A DNA stretch of 45,959 nucleotides from an uncultured Clostridia bacterium (GTDB lineage Bacteria; Bacillota; Clostridia; Christensenellales; Aristaeellaceae): positions 1 through 45,959 of the forward strand of contig CAMKJS010000019.1 of assembly GCA_946413245.1 (NCBI GenBank). The letters run 5' to 3'. The translations under genes and the position numbers were made by a program. Below the pieces are notes generated by a model. That model was not told the DNA's origin. It saw only the letters and a list, made by a program, of their open reading frames with translations, and made no database searches. The stretch's first letter is position 1. The number at the start of each line of letters is the position of its first letter. This document shows positions 24,910 through 34,371 of this stretch, piece after piece.

Positions 24910-26103
24910 TTATTCGCAGTTGGCCATGAAGGCTTCCACGATCTCCGGCGTCTTCACCTTCGCGGTTCTCCGCTCCATCAGGCCGAAGGGCTCGTTGCCG
25001 GCGAACACGTAGTTGTCCCACCAGCAGCAGGTGATTCCCCGGAGCCGGGCAGCGGAAACGTAGAACGCGGTGAAGTTCACCCGATCCTGCAGGTTTCCCT
25101 TCCGGTCCATCGCGCCGAACTCGTCCAGCAGCACCGGAATGCCCTTGGCCACGAAGCGGTTGTACAGCGCGTTCATGAAGTCCAGGATTTCCTTCTTCTG
25201 GGATACGTTCTTCAGGTCGAAGGTCCGTACGTTGGAATTCGGATCCAGCGCGAAGGAATAGGGCGTGTACGCGTGGGCCTCGACGATGATCCGGTTGTCC
25301 GCCGTGTCCTCCGGCAGCCTGAACGCGTCGTTGGCGGCGTACCAGGGGCTTCCGTCGTATCCCGGCACCAGCAGATAGCGGTCGGCGTTGTTCCCGCCCA
25401 TGGCCCGCACGGTGTCCACAAACAGCTGGTTCAGCCGGTTGATGCAGTCCGCCGCGTCCCTGCAGGCCGCGTCGTTGGAATCCCACCACCATTCGTGGTC
25501 CGTGTTCACCAGCCGGGGCTCGTTCATGGATTCCAGAATCAGGTGATCCCCGCAGTCCGCGAAGGCCTCCGCCATCTGGGTCCATATGGATTGCAGATAG
25601 GCCGCGGAGCGCTCGTAGTGCGCGGAATCCGGATAGAAATACTTCTCCTGGTTGTCGTGGTGCACGTTCACGATCACGTACATCCCCAGGTTCAGGGCGA
25701 TATCCGCCACCTCCCGCACCCGGGCGATCCATCCGGGATGGATCACGTCGTTCTCGTCCACGTGGTTATGCCAGCTCACGGGGATCCGCAGGGTCCGGAA
25801 CCCGGCGTCGTACACCGTCTGAATCAGCTCGGGGCTGGTTTTCACGTTGACCCAGGCGGTCTCCATATCCGCCGGGTTCTTCGCCTTGAACCAGCCGGTA
25901 TCGTCGTAGGCGTCGAACGTGTTCCCCAGGTTCCATCCGGCCTTCATGTCCCGGATCATGTTCAGGGCGTCGTTCTCCGGCACGTTGAACTTGCCGGCCT
26001 GCTCCACCTTCGGAATGTCGATGGCTTCCGCCAGCACCGTGCCCTGCAGGCAGAACACCGCCAGCAGCAGCACCGCGATCGTTCGGATCGTCTCTTTCTT
26101 CAT
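24910..26103 (-). CDS. Secreted GH5-family glycoside hydrolase
   Basis: A 397-residue beta-glycanase, probably endoglucanase-type. Residues 1-25 are a signal peptide (MKKETIRTIAVLLLAVF). The start of the fold reads KAGWNLGNTFDAYDDTGW, as in GH5 subfamily 4 cellulases. The acid/base glutamate is in LILESMNEPRLV, and the nucleophile glutamate is in IPVLLDEFGAMDRKG. VIVNVHHDNQEKYF holds the conserved histidines. The closing CCWWDNYVF segment includes the active-site tryptophan. The ATG at 26103 is preferred, since the preceding in-frame codons precede the signal peptide. AAGGTG is the likely ribosome site. No carbohydrate-binding or anchor domain is present, so the enzyme should be released. Substrate preference is not readable. 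Confidence 0.92.
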   Translation of the reverse strand: MKKETIRTIAVLLLAVFCLQGTVLAEAIDIPKVEQAGKFNVPENDALNMIRDMKAGWNLGNTFDAYDDTGWFKAKNPADMETAWVNVKTSPELIQTVYDAGFRTLRIPVSWHNHVDENDVIHPGWIARVREVADIALNLGMYVIVNVHHDNQEKYFYPDSAHYERSAAYLQSIWTQMAEAFADCGDHLILESMNEPRLVNTDHEWWWDSNDAACRDAADCINRLNQLFVDTVRAMGGNNADRYLLVPGYDGSPWYAANDAFRLPEDTADNRIIVEAHAYTPYSFALDPNSNVRTFDLKNVSQKKEILDFMNALYNRFVAKGIPVLLDEFGAMDRKGNLQDRVNFTAFYVSAARLRGITCCWWDNYVFAGNEPFGLMERRTAKVKTPEIVEAFMANCE

Positions 26104-26172
26104 CGGGGCACCTTCTCTCTTTTTTGTTGAATCCGGTTTCCGGATCCGCCTGTCCTGTATCTTGATGCGTGA

Positions 26173-26202
26173 ATTATAGCACGAAACCGACGTGGAAAAC
26201 AA
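26173..26202 (-). promoter_or_regulatory. GH5 promoter
   Basis: Minus-strand TTGTTT (26202-26197) and a perfect TATAAT (26178-26173) are 18 bases apart, about 70 bases before the GH5 start. The -35 matches the consensus poorly. Confidence 0.5.
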
Positions 26203-26232
26203 TCGCTCTCTTTCCGGCCGCAAAGATTTTTC

Positions 26233-26260
26233 TTGAATCTTCCTTTATAAGTGGTAAAAT
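26233..26260 (+). promoter_or_regulatory. trkA-trkH promoter
   Basis: TTGAAT (26233-26238) and TAAAAT (26255-26260) are 16 bases apart. It faces away from the GH5 promoter. The mRNA leader to the ATG at 26359 would be about 90 bases. Confidence 0.5.
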
Positions 26261-26358
26261 AATTGATTGGAATGATTTCGGTTCCCGAATTCACGGCCCG
26301 GAAAGCAGGCGTTCCTGCCTGTTCCGGGGTTTCAGAATCACAGATGGAGGAACGTCGC

Positions 26359-27723
26359 ATGCGAATACTCGTCATCGGAGCAGGCAAGGTCGGATATACG
26401 CTGGCCGAGCACCTGACCGCCGAAGAGCATGATGTCATCGTGATCGATAAGGACGAAAGCGTCATCGACCGGTGCACCGATTCCCTGGATGTACTCTGCA
26501 TCAAGGGGAACGGCGCCAACGCGAAGGTCCTGCTGGAAGCCGGCGTGGAGCGGGCGGACGTGGTCATCGCCTCCACGGAGAGCGACGAGAGCAACATGCT
26601 TGCCTGCCTCATCTCCAAGCGCCTCGGCGCCCAGTATACCATCGCCCGGATCCGGGATCCGGAGTTCAACGAGAGCCAGACGCTGCTGCAGAACGAGCTG
26701 GGCATCGACGTGGCGATTAACCCGGAGCGGGCCACCGCCCTGGAAATCAGCCGCCTCCTTCGCTATCCCTTTGCCGGCAGCATTGAATCCTTTGCCCGGG
26801 GCCAGGTGGAAATGGTGGAGTTCCGGGCCCTCGCCTCGGATCCGTTCATCGGCATCCCCATGAAGGATCTGGCGGAAAAGGCGCCCTCCCTTCCCCGGAT
26901 TCTGTATTCCGTGGTAGAGCGCAACGGCGCGGTCATGATCCCCGGCGGCGAGTTCGCCATCCAGGCCGGGGACCGGGTTTTCGTCACCGGCGACATTCCC
27001 GGTATTTCCGCCTACTTCCGCTTCCTGGGCCGCAACATCCAGAAGGTGCGCAGCGTGATGCTGCTGGGCGGCGGCCGCATATCCTATTATCTGTCCCGCT
27101 TTATCGTTCCCCTGGGCATCCATGTGACCCTGTTCGAGCTGAACGAGCAGAAGGCCCGCACCCTCAGCGAGGGCCTGCCCCGGGTCGACGTCATCTGCGG
27201 GGACGGGACGGATCAGAACCTGCTGGAGGAGCAGGGTCTGTCCGAGATGGACGCCTTCGTCTCCCTGAGCAACCGGGACGAGGAAAATCTGCTGACGGGG
27301 ATGTACGCCGCCCGCCGCGGCGTGCACAAGGTGATCGCGAAAAACAGCCGTATGACCTATGTGGAGGTCCTGAACGACCTGGGGCTGGATTCCGTCATCA
27401 GCCCTCAGAACATCACCTCTTCCACCATTCTGCGCTACGTCCGCGCCCGGGAAAACCGGAACGGAACCCTGATCGAGCGCCTCTACCGCCTGCTGGACGG
27501 TAAGGTGGAAGCCATCGAGTTTATCGCCCGGCGCGGGGACGCCTATATCAATATTCCCCTGAAGGATCTGCAGCTGAAGAAGGGTACCCTGGTTGCCCTG
27601 ATCGTCCGGCAGAACAAGGTCATCGTCCCCTTCGGAAACGACCATATCGAGGTGGACGACCACGTGGTGATCATTTCCGTCCACAGCGGTATTCTGGATC
27701 TGAATGAGGTAATCTACAGATGA
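26359..27723 (+). CDS. trkA: Trk-type potassium uptake regulator TrkA
   Basis: A 454-residue cytosolic protein that gates the TrkH channel in response to nucleotides. It holds two RCK modules: first NAD-binding Rossmann MRILVIGAGKVGYTLAEHL with acidic strand end VIVIDKDE, first RCK_C near 130-215, second Rossmann SVMLLGGGRISYYLSRF near 230, and a second RCK_C at 365-454. The start at 26359 has GGAGG eight bases upstream; in-frame codons further up lack a site. The gene ends by overlapping trkH (ATGA), so one transcript encodes both subunits. Confidence 0.95.
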   Translation: MRILVIGAGKVGYTLAEHLTAEEHDVIVIDKDESVIDRCTDSLDVLCIKGNGANAKVLLEAGVERADVVIASTESDESNMLACLISKRLGAQYTIARIRDPEFNESQTLLQNELGIDVAINPERATALEISRLLRYPFAGSIESFARGQVEMVEFRALASDPFIGIPMKDLAEKAPSLPRILYSVVERNGAVMIPGGEFAIQAGDRVFVTGDIPGISAYFRFLGRNIQKVRSVMLLGGGRISYYLSRFIVPLGIHVTLFELNEQKARTLSEGLPRVDVICGDGTDQNLLEEQGLSEMDAFVSLSNRDEENLLTGMYAARRGVHKVIAKNSRMTYVEVLNDLGLDSVISPQNITSSTILRYVRARENRNGTLIERLYRLLDGKVEAIEFIARRGDAYINIPLKDLQLKKGTLVALIVRQNKVIVPFGNDHIEVDDHVVIISVHSGILDLNEVIYR

Positions 27724-29192
27724 ACAGAAAGCTGATTGTCCGGGTGATCGGCGCGATTCTCCTGATCGAGGCCGCGGCCATGCTGCCTGCCCTGCTCGCC
27801 ACGCTGGTTTACCGGGACGGCGATACGCTGGCCCTGGAGCTGAGCGCGCTGATCACCGCCTGCGCCGGCGCGGGCATGTGGTTCATCCCGAAAACGGAGA
27901 GCAACACCCATCTCCGGCTGCGGGAGGGCTTCCTGATCGTCGCCGTGGGCTGGCTGGCCATGTCACTGTTCGGCACGCTGCCCTATCTGTTTTCCGGTTC
28001 CCTTCCGCGGTTTGAGGACGCGCTGTTCGAGTGCGTTTCCGGCTTCACCACCACCGGCGCCTCCGTGGTCACCGCCTTTGACGGTTTCCCCCGGGGCGTC
28101 ATGCTCTGGCGTGTCACCACCCACTGGATCGGCGGCATGGGCGTGCTGGTGCTGACCCTGGCGCTGCTGCCGAAGCTCACCGGCCGCACCTCCCATCTGG
28201 TGCTGGCGGAAAGCCCCGGCCCCTCCCTGAGCAAGCTGGTGCCGAAAACCGGGCAGACCGCCAAAATCCTGTACCGCATCTATATTCTGCTGACCGTGCT
28301 GGAGTTCGTCGCCCTGCTGCTCTGCGGCCTGAGCCCCTACGACGCGGCCGTGCACACCCTGGCCACCGCCGGCACCGGCGGCTTCGACAATTACAGCAAC
28401 AGCGTCGCCCACTACAGCACGATTCCCGGCTTCAATCCGGTTCCCGTGGAAGTGGTCATCACCGTGTTCATGCTCCTGTTCGGCGTCAACTTCGCGGTGT
28501 ACTACAAGGCGCTGATCGGGGATCACTTCAAGGCCTTCACGAAGGACGAGGAATGCCGCTGGTACCTGTCCATCGCGGGGGGCTTCATCCTGCTGCTGAC
28601 GCTGTTCAATCTCTCGCATTATCACGATTTCTGGATCTCCCTGCGCTATTCGTCCTTTGAGCTGGCTTCCACCATGTCCACCACGGGCTTCGTGCTGGCG
28701 GACTATACCCACTGGCCGGTGGCCTCCCAGCTGCTGATTATCGTGGCCATGTTCATCGGCTCCTGTGCGGGTTCCACCGCCGGCGGCATCAAGGTCATCC
28801 GGATCAACATGCTGTTCAAGTCCATGCGGCGTTCCGTCCGCTCCGCCGCCCAGCCGAAAAAGGTGGAGGTCATCCGCCTGGACGGGCGCGCAGTGGAAGA
28901 AAGCATGCTGACGCAGATCAGCCTCTTCGCCGCCATGTATGTCACCCTGGTCCTGCTGGGTTCCTTCCTGATGTCCCTTGACGGACGCTTCGACGTGCTG
29001 ACGAACATTACGGCCTCCCTGACCTGCGTCAGCAACGTGGGTCCCGGCTTTGGGGCCGTGGGACCCTCCGGCAATTTCGCGGGCTACGGCGTCATCGGCA
29101 AGGTGGTCGGCTCCTTCCTGATGCTCTCCGGCCGTCTGGAGCTGCTGCCCATGTTCCTGCTGTTCACCCGCGCCGCCTGGCGCAGGCATTAA
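27720..29192 (+). CDS. trkH: Trk-type potassium transporter TrkH
   Basis: A 490-residue inner-membrane K+ transporter subunit with eight or more transmembrane segments in four membrane-pore-membrane repeats. The four pore-loop signatures are visible as FTTTGASVV, ATAGTGGFDN, TMSTTGFVL and CVSNVGPGFG. It relies on TrkA for nucleotide control. The stop lies 24 bases before the next gene, the flippase, and the intergenic sequence contains only a GAAAGG ribosome site, so it may be part of a longer operon. Confidence 0.96.
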   Translation: MNRKLIVRVIGAILLIEAAAMLPALLATLVYRDGDTLALELSALITACAGAGMWFIPKTESNTHLRLREGFLIVAVGWLAMSLFGTLPYLFSGSLPRFEDALFECVSGFTTTGASVVTAFDGFPRGVMLWRVTTHWIGGMGVLVLTLALLPKLTGRTSHLVLAESPGPSLSKLVPKTGQTAKILYRIYILLTVLEFVALLLCGLSPYDAAVHTLATAGTGGFDNYSNSVAHYSTIPGFNPVPVEVVITVFMLLFGVNFAVYYKALIGDHFKAFTKDEECRWYLSIAGGFILLLTLFNLSHYHDFWISLRYSSFELASTMSTTGFVLADYTHWPVASQLLIIVAMFIGSCAGSTAGGIKVIRINMLFKSMRRSVRSAAQPKKVEVIRLDGRAVEESMLTQISLFAAMYVTLVLLGSFLMSLDGRFDVLTNITASLTCVSNVGPGFGAVGPSGNFAGYGVIGKVVGSFLMLSGRLELLPMFLLFTRAAWRRH

Positions 29193-29216
29193 GCTTTTTC
29201 GAAAGGAATTATCTGT

Positions 29217-30791
29217 ATGTCAAGTCAGGCGAAATCCATCGCCAAAGGCGCTTCCGTGCTCGGCATCACCGGCATCGTCTGCAAGGTTGTCGGTGTTCTG
29301 TATTCCATCCCCCTGGCCCGGATTCTCGGAGATACCGGGCTTGGCTTGTTTCAGACGGTCTTTCCTTCCTACAATCTGTTTCTCACGCTGTCCAGCGCCG
29401 GCCTTCCGGTGGCGGTTTCCCGCCTGGTTGCCCATTTCCTGGCGAAGCAGGATCCGAATAACGCGAAACGTACCTTCCGGCTGGCGATGCTGATGCTGGT
29501 CTGCTTCGGTTCCGCGTTTTCCCTGATCATGTTTGTTTCCCACGCCATGCTGGTGCGCCTTGTCGGCGTGGAGGAGGCCGCTTCCGGCTTCCGGGCCATC
29601 GCCCCCTGCGTCGTCATCGTCTGCGCCCTGTCCGCTTTCCGCGGGTTTGAGCAGGGGCAGCAGAACATGGTTCCCACCGCGATTTCCCAGCTCATCGAGC
29701 AGGTCGGCAAGGTATTTCTTTCCCTCCCCCTGGCCGCCCTGGGCATGCGCTCCGGCATTACCGCCGGCGCCACCAACGCGCTGCTGGGCATCACCCTGGT
29801 GGAAGCGCTGGCGCTGCTGTACATGATTGTCCGCTACTATATCCGGCGGAACGCGTTTTCGCTGATCCCCCAGGATCCTGCCGCCGCGCCGGTTTCCCGG
29901 CGTACGCTTGCCGGCCGCCTGATTTTCATTTCCGTTCCCATCACAGTCAGCGCCTGTATCATTCCCCTTTCCCAGTTTATCGATTCCGCACTCATGGTCA
30001 ACCGGATGGTTTCCGCGGGTCTGGACCGTGACGCGGCTACCGCCCTGTACGGCATCTTCTCCGGCATGGTCATCCGGCTCATCAATATCCCCACGGCCCT
30101 GGCCCTGGCCATCTCCATGAGCCTGGTACCGGCCATCTCCGCGGTCAAAGCCGTGGAGGATGAGCGGGCCATCCGGGCCCAGAGCGACACGGGTATCCGC
30201 TACGCGTTCCTGATCGGCTTCCCCTGCGCCGTCGGCATGAGCCTGCTGTCCAGACCGATTATATCTTTCTTTTATCTGGAGACCCTTTCCCCGGAGCGGC
30301 TGCAGATCGCCGCGGAGCTGCTGTCCATGTCCTCCCTGACCGTGGTGCTCTTCACCGCCGTGCAGGCCACCAGCAGCATTCTGCAGGGGCTGCACAAGCA
30401 GCAGCTTCCCATGTATACCATGATCGCCGGCGTCTGCTGCAAGATCGTGCTGAACTACGTGCTCATCGGAATCCCCTCCGTCAACATTCACGGCGGTCCA
30501 ATCGCCTCCCTGACGTGTTACTCGGTAGCCATGATTCCGAACCTGGTATTCTGCTGCAAACACGCGAAAATGCCATTCAACCTCTCAGGCTGGATTCTTC
30601 GCCCCGGCCTTGCCACCCTGGCCATGGGGCTCACCGTATGGGGGCTCACGGCCCTGTTCCCGGTCAGCCGGCTCATGACCATCGTGGAAGTGGTCCTCGG
30701 CGTGGCGGTCTACGTGGGCGTCGCCCTGGCGGATCACGCCCTGACGAAAGAGGATCTCCGCCAGTTCGGCAGAAAGAAGGCCCGCTCATGA
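29217..30791 (+). CDS. SpoVB/YabM-like MOP-family flippase
   Basis: A 524-residue membrane protein with about 14 hydrophobic segments of the MOP (MviN/MurJ/MATE) exporter superfamily, in the SpoVB-like polysaccharide-biosynthesis branch. The N-terminus reads KGASVLGITGIVCKVVGVLY, and ISVPITVSACIIPLSQFID opens the second half. The position next to mazG matches yabM-yabN of Bacillus, in which the related protein is thought to carry lipid-linked cell-wall intermediates across the membrane; the substrate here is inferred. Its TGA overlaps the mazG start (ATGA). Confidence 0.88.
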   Translation: MSSQAKSIAKGASVLGITGIVCKVVGVLYSIPLARILGDTGLGLFQTVFPSYNLFLTLSSAGLPVAVSRLVAHFLAKQDPNNAKRTFRLAMLMLVCFGSAFSLIMFVSHAMLVRLVGVEEAASGFRAIAPCVVIVCALSAFRGFEQGQQNMVPTAISQLIEQVGKVFLSLPLAALGMRSGITAGATNALLGITLVEALALLYMIVRYYIRRNAFSLIPQDPAAAPVSRRTLAGRLIFISVPITVSACIIPLSQFIDSALMVNRMVSAGLDRDAATALYGIFSGMVIRLINIPTALALAISMSLVPAISAVKAVEDERAIRAQSDTGIRYAFLIGFPCAVGMSLLSRPIISFFYLETLSPERLQIAAELLSMSSLTVVLFTAVQATSSILQGLHKQQLPMYTMIAGVCCKIVLNYVLIGIPSVNIHGGPIASLTCYSVAMIPNLVFCCKHAKMPFNLSGWILRPGLATLAMGLTVWGLTALFPVSRLMTIVEVVLGVAVYVGVALADHALTKEDLRQFGRKKARS

Positions 30792-32224
30792 CCGATTCGA
30801 TTCAGATCGTTTCCCTGGGCCCGGGAGATCCGGAGCTCATGAACCTGAAAACCGTCCGGGCCCTGGAGCAGGCGGAAACCCTGATCCTGCGCACGGAGCG
30901 CCACCCGGCTGCCGCCTGGCTGCGTGAAAAGGGTATCCCCTTCTCTTCGCTGGACGCGTTCTATGAGGAGGCTGAGGACTTTGACGCGCTCTATGCCCGG
31001 ATCGCGGAGAAACTCTGGCAGGAGGCCCGGGGCCGTTCCCTGGTTTACGCGGTGCCGGACGCCCTGAGCGACCGCTCGGTGGACGGCATCTTCCGCCTCC
31101 GTCCGGAGGGCGCCGCCGTTTCGGTGATCCCGGGCGTCGGCTATCCGGACGCCGCCATGGCCGCGGACCGCTCCCGCCTCAGCGGCGAGGGGCTGCGGGC
31201 GGTGCCCGCCTGCGCCCTGACGGAGGATTCCTATGATCCGGCCCTTCCGCTGCTGATTACCGAGGCGGACAGCGCGGCCCTGGCCGGGGATCTCAAGATT
31301 ATTCTCTCCGGATACCTGGAAGACGAAACCGAAATCACCTATCTGCCCGATCTGAGCGCCCCGGCGCCGGAACGCGTCCGGCTGTACGAGATGGACCGGC
31401 AGCGGCAGTATTCCCATCTGACCGCCTTCCTGATTCCCGGCACGGAGGTCACGGAGCGGCCCGGCTGCACCCTGGAGGATCTGGACCGGATCATGACGCG
31501 GCTGCGCGCCCCGGGCGGGTGTCCCTGGGACCGGCAGCAGACCCACGCCTCCCTCCGTCCCTATCTGGTGGAGGAGGCCTGGGAAGCGGTGAACGCCATC
31601 GACGCGGAGGATCCGGATCACCTGGCGGACGAGCTGGGCGACGTGCTGCTGCAGATTGTTTTTCACGCCTCCATCGCCCGGGATTTTGACGAGTTCACCC
31701 TGCGGGACGTGGTCTCCGCCATCTGCCGCAAGATGATTCACCGGCATCCGCACGTGTTCGGCGACGCGGAGTTCGCCACCGCCCGGGAGGTTTCCGACGT
31801 CTGGGAGAAGATCAAGCGGGAGGAAACCGGCAGCCGCACCGTGGGAGAAAGCCTGGAGGACGTCTCCTCCGCCCTGCCGTCCCTGAAATACGCTATGAAG
31901 CTGCATAAGAAGATCCGGCAGCTTCCCGGCCTGCGCCGGACCGCTGCCGCGCTGGCGGAGGATCTGCGCCGCCTCAGCGGTTCCGTGCTGGCGGACCGGG
32001 ATACCCTGAACGGGGAAATCATGGGCCGCCTCCTGCTGGCCTGCGCCGAACTCTGCCAGGTTTGCGGTGCCGACGGCGAGCTTTTGCTCCATCAGGCGGC
32101 GGAAGAGTACAAAAAAAGGTTCCGGGCGGCGGAAAATTTCATTCTTTCGGACGGAAAATCGCCGGAAAGCTTGACATTTCGGGAACTTAGTGTATACTTT
32201 AAGCGTGTTGAAGAGGGAAACTGA
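30788..32224 (+). CDS. MazG-type protein with N-terminal tetrapyrrole-methylase-like domain (YabN type)
   Basis: A 478-residue two-part protein. Residues 1-215 are a SAM-dependent tetrapyrrole methylase-like fold, [17 protein letters not shown]. MazG nucleotide pyrophosphohydrolase follows from about 240, with [30 protein letters not shown] (Mg-binding EExxE-type glutamates) and [16 protein letters not shown]. The C-terminal second MazG repeat is reduced to [20 protein letters not shown]. The same fusion is YabN in Bacillus, probably a housecleaning enzyme that hydrolyses aberrant nucleotides. The start overlaps the flippase stop. The hup promoter lies within its last 60 bases. Confidence 0.92.
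   Translation: MTDSIQIVSLGPGDPELMNLKTVRALEQAETLILRTERHPAAAWLREKGIPFSSLDAFYEEAEDFDALYARIAEKLWQEARGRSLVYAVPDALSDRSVDGIFRLRPEGAAVSVIPGVGYPDAAMAADRSRLSGEGLRAVPACALTEDSYDPALPLLITEADSAALAGDLKIILSGYLEDETEITYLPDLSAPAPERVRLYEMDRQRQYSHLTAFLIPGTEVTERPGCTLEDLDRIMTRLRAPGGCPWDRQQTHASLRPYLVEEAWEAVNAIDAEDPDHLADELGDVLLQIVFHASIARDFDEFTLRDVVSAICRKMIHRHPHVFGDAEFATAREVSDVWEKIKREETGSRTVGESLEDVSSALPSLKYAMKLHKKIRQLPGLRRTAAALAEDLRRLSGSVLADRDTLNGEIMGRLLLACAELCQVCGADGELLLHQAAEEYKKRFRAAENFILSDGKSPESLTFRELSVYFKRVEEGN
32171..32198 (+). promoter_or_regulatory. Consensus promoter of the HU gene inside mazG
   Basis: TTGACA (32171-32176, perfect) and TATACT (32193-32198) are 16 bases apart. They are the strongest promoter match in the window and lie inside the mazG coding sequence, about 90 bases ahead of the HU start. 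An abundant DNA-binding protein would need such a promoter. Confidence 0.8.
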
Positions 32225-32289
32225 ATAATCGCTCTCTTTGGCATGCATCTGTTTCCGATAAGGAAAAAATAATTGAAGGAGGTTCTCCC

Positions 32290-32589
32290 ATGAACAAGTC
32301 TGAACTGGTCGCCGCTGTGGCTGAAAAAGCCGAATTTACGAAGAAAGACGCTGAAAAAGCCGTTTCCGGTTTTGTCGATGTCGTCACCGAAGCGCTGGTG
32401 AAGGGTGAAAAAGTTCAGCTGATCGGCTTCGGCACTTTCGAAGCGAAAGCCCGTCCCGCCCGCACTGCCCGCAACCCCCGCACGGGTGAGGAAATCAAGA
32501 TCGCCGCTTCCAAGGCTCCTGTCTTCAAGGCCGGCAAAGCGCTGAAGGATAAAGTCAACACTCCTGCCAAGAAAAAGGGCAAGAAATAA
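32290..32589 (+). CDS. hup: HU-family nucleoid protein
   Basis: A 99-residue basic DNA-binding protein that bends and compacts DNA as a dimer. It begins [20 protein letters not shown] and has the DNA-arm signature [20 protein letters not shown] with the proline that intercalates into DNA. The last residues (PAKKKGKK) form a lysine-rich tail beyond the usual ~90-residue length. GGAGG sits nine bases before the ATG. It is flanked by its own promoter and terminator. Confidence 0.97.
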   Translation: MNKSELVAAVAEKAEFTKKDAEKAVSGFVDVVTEALVKGEKVQLIGFGTFEAKARPARTARNPRTGEEIKIAASKAPVFKAGKALKDKVNTPAKKKGKK

Positions 32590-32601
32590 GATGACCTAGC
32601 G

Positions 32602-32630
32602 GCCCGCAGGATTTTATCCTGCGGGCTTTC
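32602..32630 (+). terminator. HU gene terminator
   Basis: GCCCGCAGGAT pairs perfectly with ATCCTGCGGGC around TTT (32602-32626), followed by TTTC. Confidence 0.85.
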
Positions 32631-32704
32631 TCTTATCCCTGTTTTATATGGCTTATCACATGGATTTGCCGATGGTTTTTCGGCGGAAGGGAGGACGCGG
32701 AAAC

Positions 32705-32983
32705 ATGCGTCTGGATAAATATCTGAAGGTTTCCCGGATTATCAAACGCCGCACGGTGGCCAACGAGGCCTGCGCCGGCGGCCGGGTCACCCTGAACGGG
32801 CGGGTGGCGAAGCCCGGGGCGGAGGTCAAACCCGGGGACGTGCTCACCATTCGCTTCGGGGAGCATCTGGGAAAGTATGAGATCCTTTCTGTCGCGGAAA
32901 CCGTCCGGAAGGATCAGGCCGGCAGCCTCTTCCGCGTGCTGGAGGAGGACGCCGCCATGGAATCGGAGCGGAATCTGTCATGA
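32705..32983 (+). CDS. rqcP: S4-domain RNA-binding protein (YabO/RqcP type)
   Basis: A 92-residue protein consisting mainly of an S4 RNA-binding domain ([20 protein letters not shown] and [21 protein letters not shown]). In Bacillus the YabO protein, now RqcP, binds the 50S subunit and helps RqcH elongate C-terminal alanine tails on stalled peptides during ribosome rescue. Position after mazG supports this identification. GGGAGG lies ten bases before the ATG. Its stop overlaps the next start (ATGA). Confidence 0.88.
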   Translation: MRLDKYLKVSRIIKRRTVANEACAGGRVTLNGRVAKPGAEVKPGDVLTIRFGEHLGKYEILSVAETVRKDQAGSLFRVLEEDAAMESERNLS

Positions 32984-34146
32984 GTACCGTCGTGATCATG
33001 CTGGCCGGCGGCTCCGGGTCCCGGATGGGCGCTTCGGTCAATAAGGTGTTCCTGCCCTTGCGGGGGCTTTCCTGCCTCTGCCGCAGCGTCCGCGCCTTTC
33101 ACGGCCTGGCGGACCGGATGGTGCTGGTCTGCCGTCCGGAGGAGCGGGAGCAGGCCCTTCGGGAGGCGGAGCGCGCGGAGCCGGATTTTCCCGTCGCCTT
33201 CGCGGACGGCGGAGCCACCCGGCAGGCCTCCGTCCGCAGCGGGCTGCGGGCCTGCGCCGCGGCGGATGAGGATATCGTGCTGGTGCATGACGGCGCCCGC
33301 TGCCTCGTTCCCCCGCAGGTCATCCGGGATGTGATCCGGTCCTGCCTGGAGCGCGGGTCCGGCGTCGCCGCGGTTCCTGTTACGGATACGATCAAATATA
33401 CAGCTGCGGACGGCGCTGTCCTGAGGACGCCGGACCGGGAGGGGCTCATGGCGGTGCAGACGCCGCAGGGCTTCCGGTTCGGGGATCTGCTGGCGGCGGA
33501 GGAAAAAGCGCTGCAGGAGGGCTTCACCGGTACGGACGACGCCTCCCTGATGGAGCGGTACGGCTATCCTGTTTTCCTGACTCCCGGCAGCCGCCGGAAT
33601 CTGAAGCTGACTTCCCCGGAGGATTGTATGATTGCTGAAGCCTTTCTCGCGGATGAGGAGTCCCCGTCCTTCCCCGCCCTGCGGATCGGGCAGGGTTATG
33701 ACGTCCACCGCCTGGTGCCGGACCGGAAGCTGATCCTCTGCGGGGTGGAAATCCCCCACACCCTCGGCCTGCTGGGGCACAGCGACGCCGACGTGGCCCT
33801 CCACGCCCTGATGGACGCGATGCTCGGTGCGGCGGCCCTGGGGGATATCGGGAAGCATTTCCCGGATACGGATCCCCGCTACAGCGGTATTTCCTCCATG
33901 CTGCTGCTGGAGCATACCGTCGTCCTGCTGCGGGAAAAGGGTTTCCGCCTGGCCAACGCGGATATCACCATCGTGGCCCAGCGCCCGAAGCTGCTTCCGT
34001 ATATCCCCGCCATGCGGGAAAACGTCGCCCGGGTCTGCGGCCTGCCCCCGGATCGGGTCAGCGTCAAGGCCACCACCACGGAGAAGCTCGGCTTCGAGGG
34101 CCGCATGGAAGGCATCTCCGCCCAGGCCGTCTGCCTGCTATACTAA
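32980..34146 (+). CDS. ispDF: Bifunctional IspD-IspF enzyme of isoprenoid synthesis
   Basis: A 388-residue fusion of two steps of the non-mevalonate pathway. Residues 1-225 are IspD, the CTP:MEP cytidylyltransferase, with the nucleotide loop [19 protein letters not shown] and HDGARCLV. A short linker is followed by IspF, the 2-C-methyl-D-erythritol 2,4-cyclodiphosphate synthase, from about 231: [12 protein letters not shown] (metal ligands D and H), [16 protein letters not shown] and [17 protein letters not shown]. IspE catalyses the step between them and is not here. The fusion is complete, with no loss of a catalytic motif. It overlaps the S4 gene by 4 bases and ends before a bidirectional hairpin region. 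Confidence 0.95.
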   Translation: MSTVVIMLAGGSGSRMGASVNKVFLPLRGLSCLCRSVRAFHGLADRMVLVCRPEEREQALREAERAEPDFPVAFADGGATRQASVRSGLRACAAADEDIVLVHDGARCLVPPQVIRDVIRSCLERGSGVAAVPVTDTIKYTAADGAVLRTPDREGLMAVQTPQGFRFGDLLAAEEKALQEGFTGTDDASLMERYGYPVFLTPGSRRNLKLTSPEDCMIAEAFLADEESPSFPALRIGQGYDVHRLVPDRKLILCGVEIPHTLGLLGHSDADVALHALMDAMLGAAALGDIGKHFPDTDPRYSGISSMLLLEHTVVLLREKGFRLANADITIVAQRPKLLPYIPAMRENVARVCGLPPDRVSVKATTTEKLGFEGRMEGISAQAVCLLY

Positions 34147-34147
34147 A

Positions 34148-34330
34148 CGCTCCCCTTATTGTAAGGGGGGAGCGAGGGAAGCGTCAGCACAGTGTGTTGT
34201 CCGGCGCAAGCCGGAAGCGACCCGAACGAGTCAACCGAAACGAGCAGAGCGACCGGCCAAGGGAGCTATGCGACGATTGAGGTTGCGGAATGCTGTCAGC
34301 TTGCTGACTGAGGGGATAAGTTCGGAAATA
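34148..34330. repeat. Structured non-coding stretch after ispDF
   Basis: About 180 bases without a coding frame. It starts with a hairpin, CGCTCCCCTT/AAGGGGGGAGCG (34148-34174), and also contains CCGGCGCAAGCCGG and a TCAGCTTGCTGA palindrome near 34292. Its composition (many GAGCGA/CGACGA words) looks like a non-coding dispersed repeat, but only one copy is in the window. Confidence 0.35.
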
Positions 34331-34361
34331 AAATAACCACCGGCAAAGCCGGTGGTTATTT
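34331..34361. terminator. Bidirectional terminator
   Basis: AAATAACCACCGGC and GCCGGTGGTTATTT pair perfectly (14 bases) around a three-base AAA loop. It sits between ispDF (+) and the secreted protein gene ending at 34372 (-); A- and T-runs on its two sides allow it to serve both. Confidence 0.88.
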
Positions 34362-34371
34362 TATTTCCTCG

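Noticed and set aside
32648-32704. Upstream in-frame start of the S4 protein
   Set aside because: The GGGAGG is placed for the ATG at 32705, where family homology begins ([10 protein letters not shown]).
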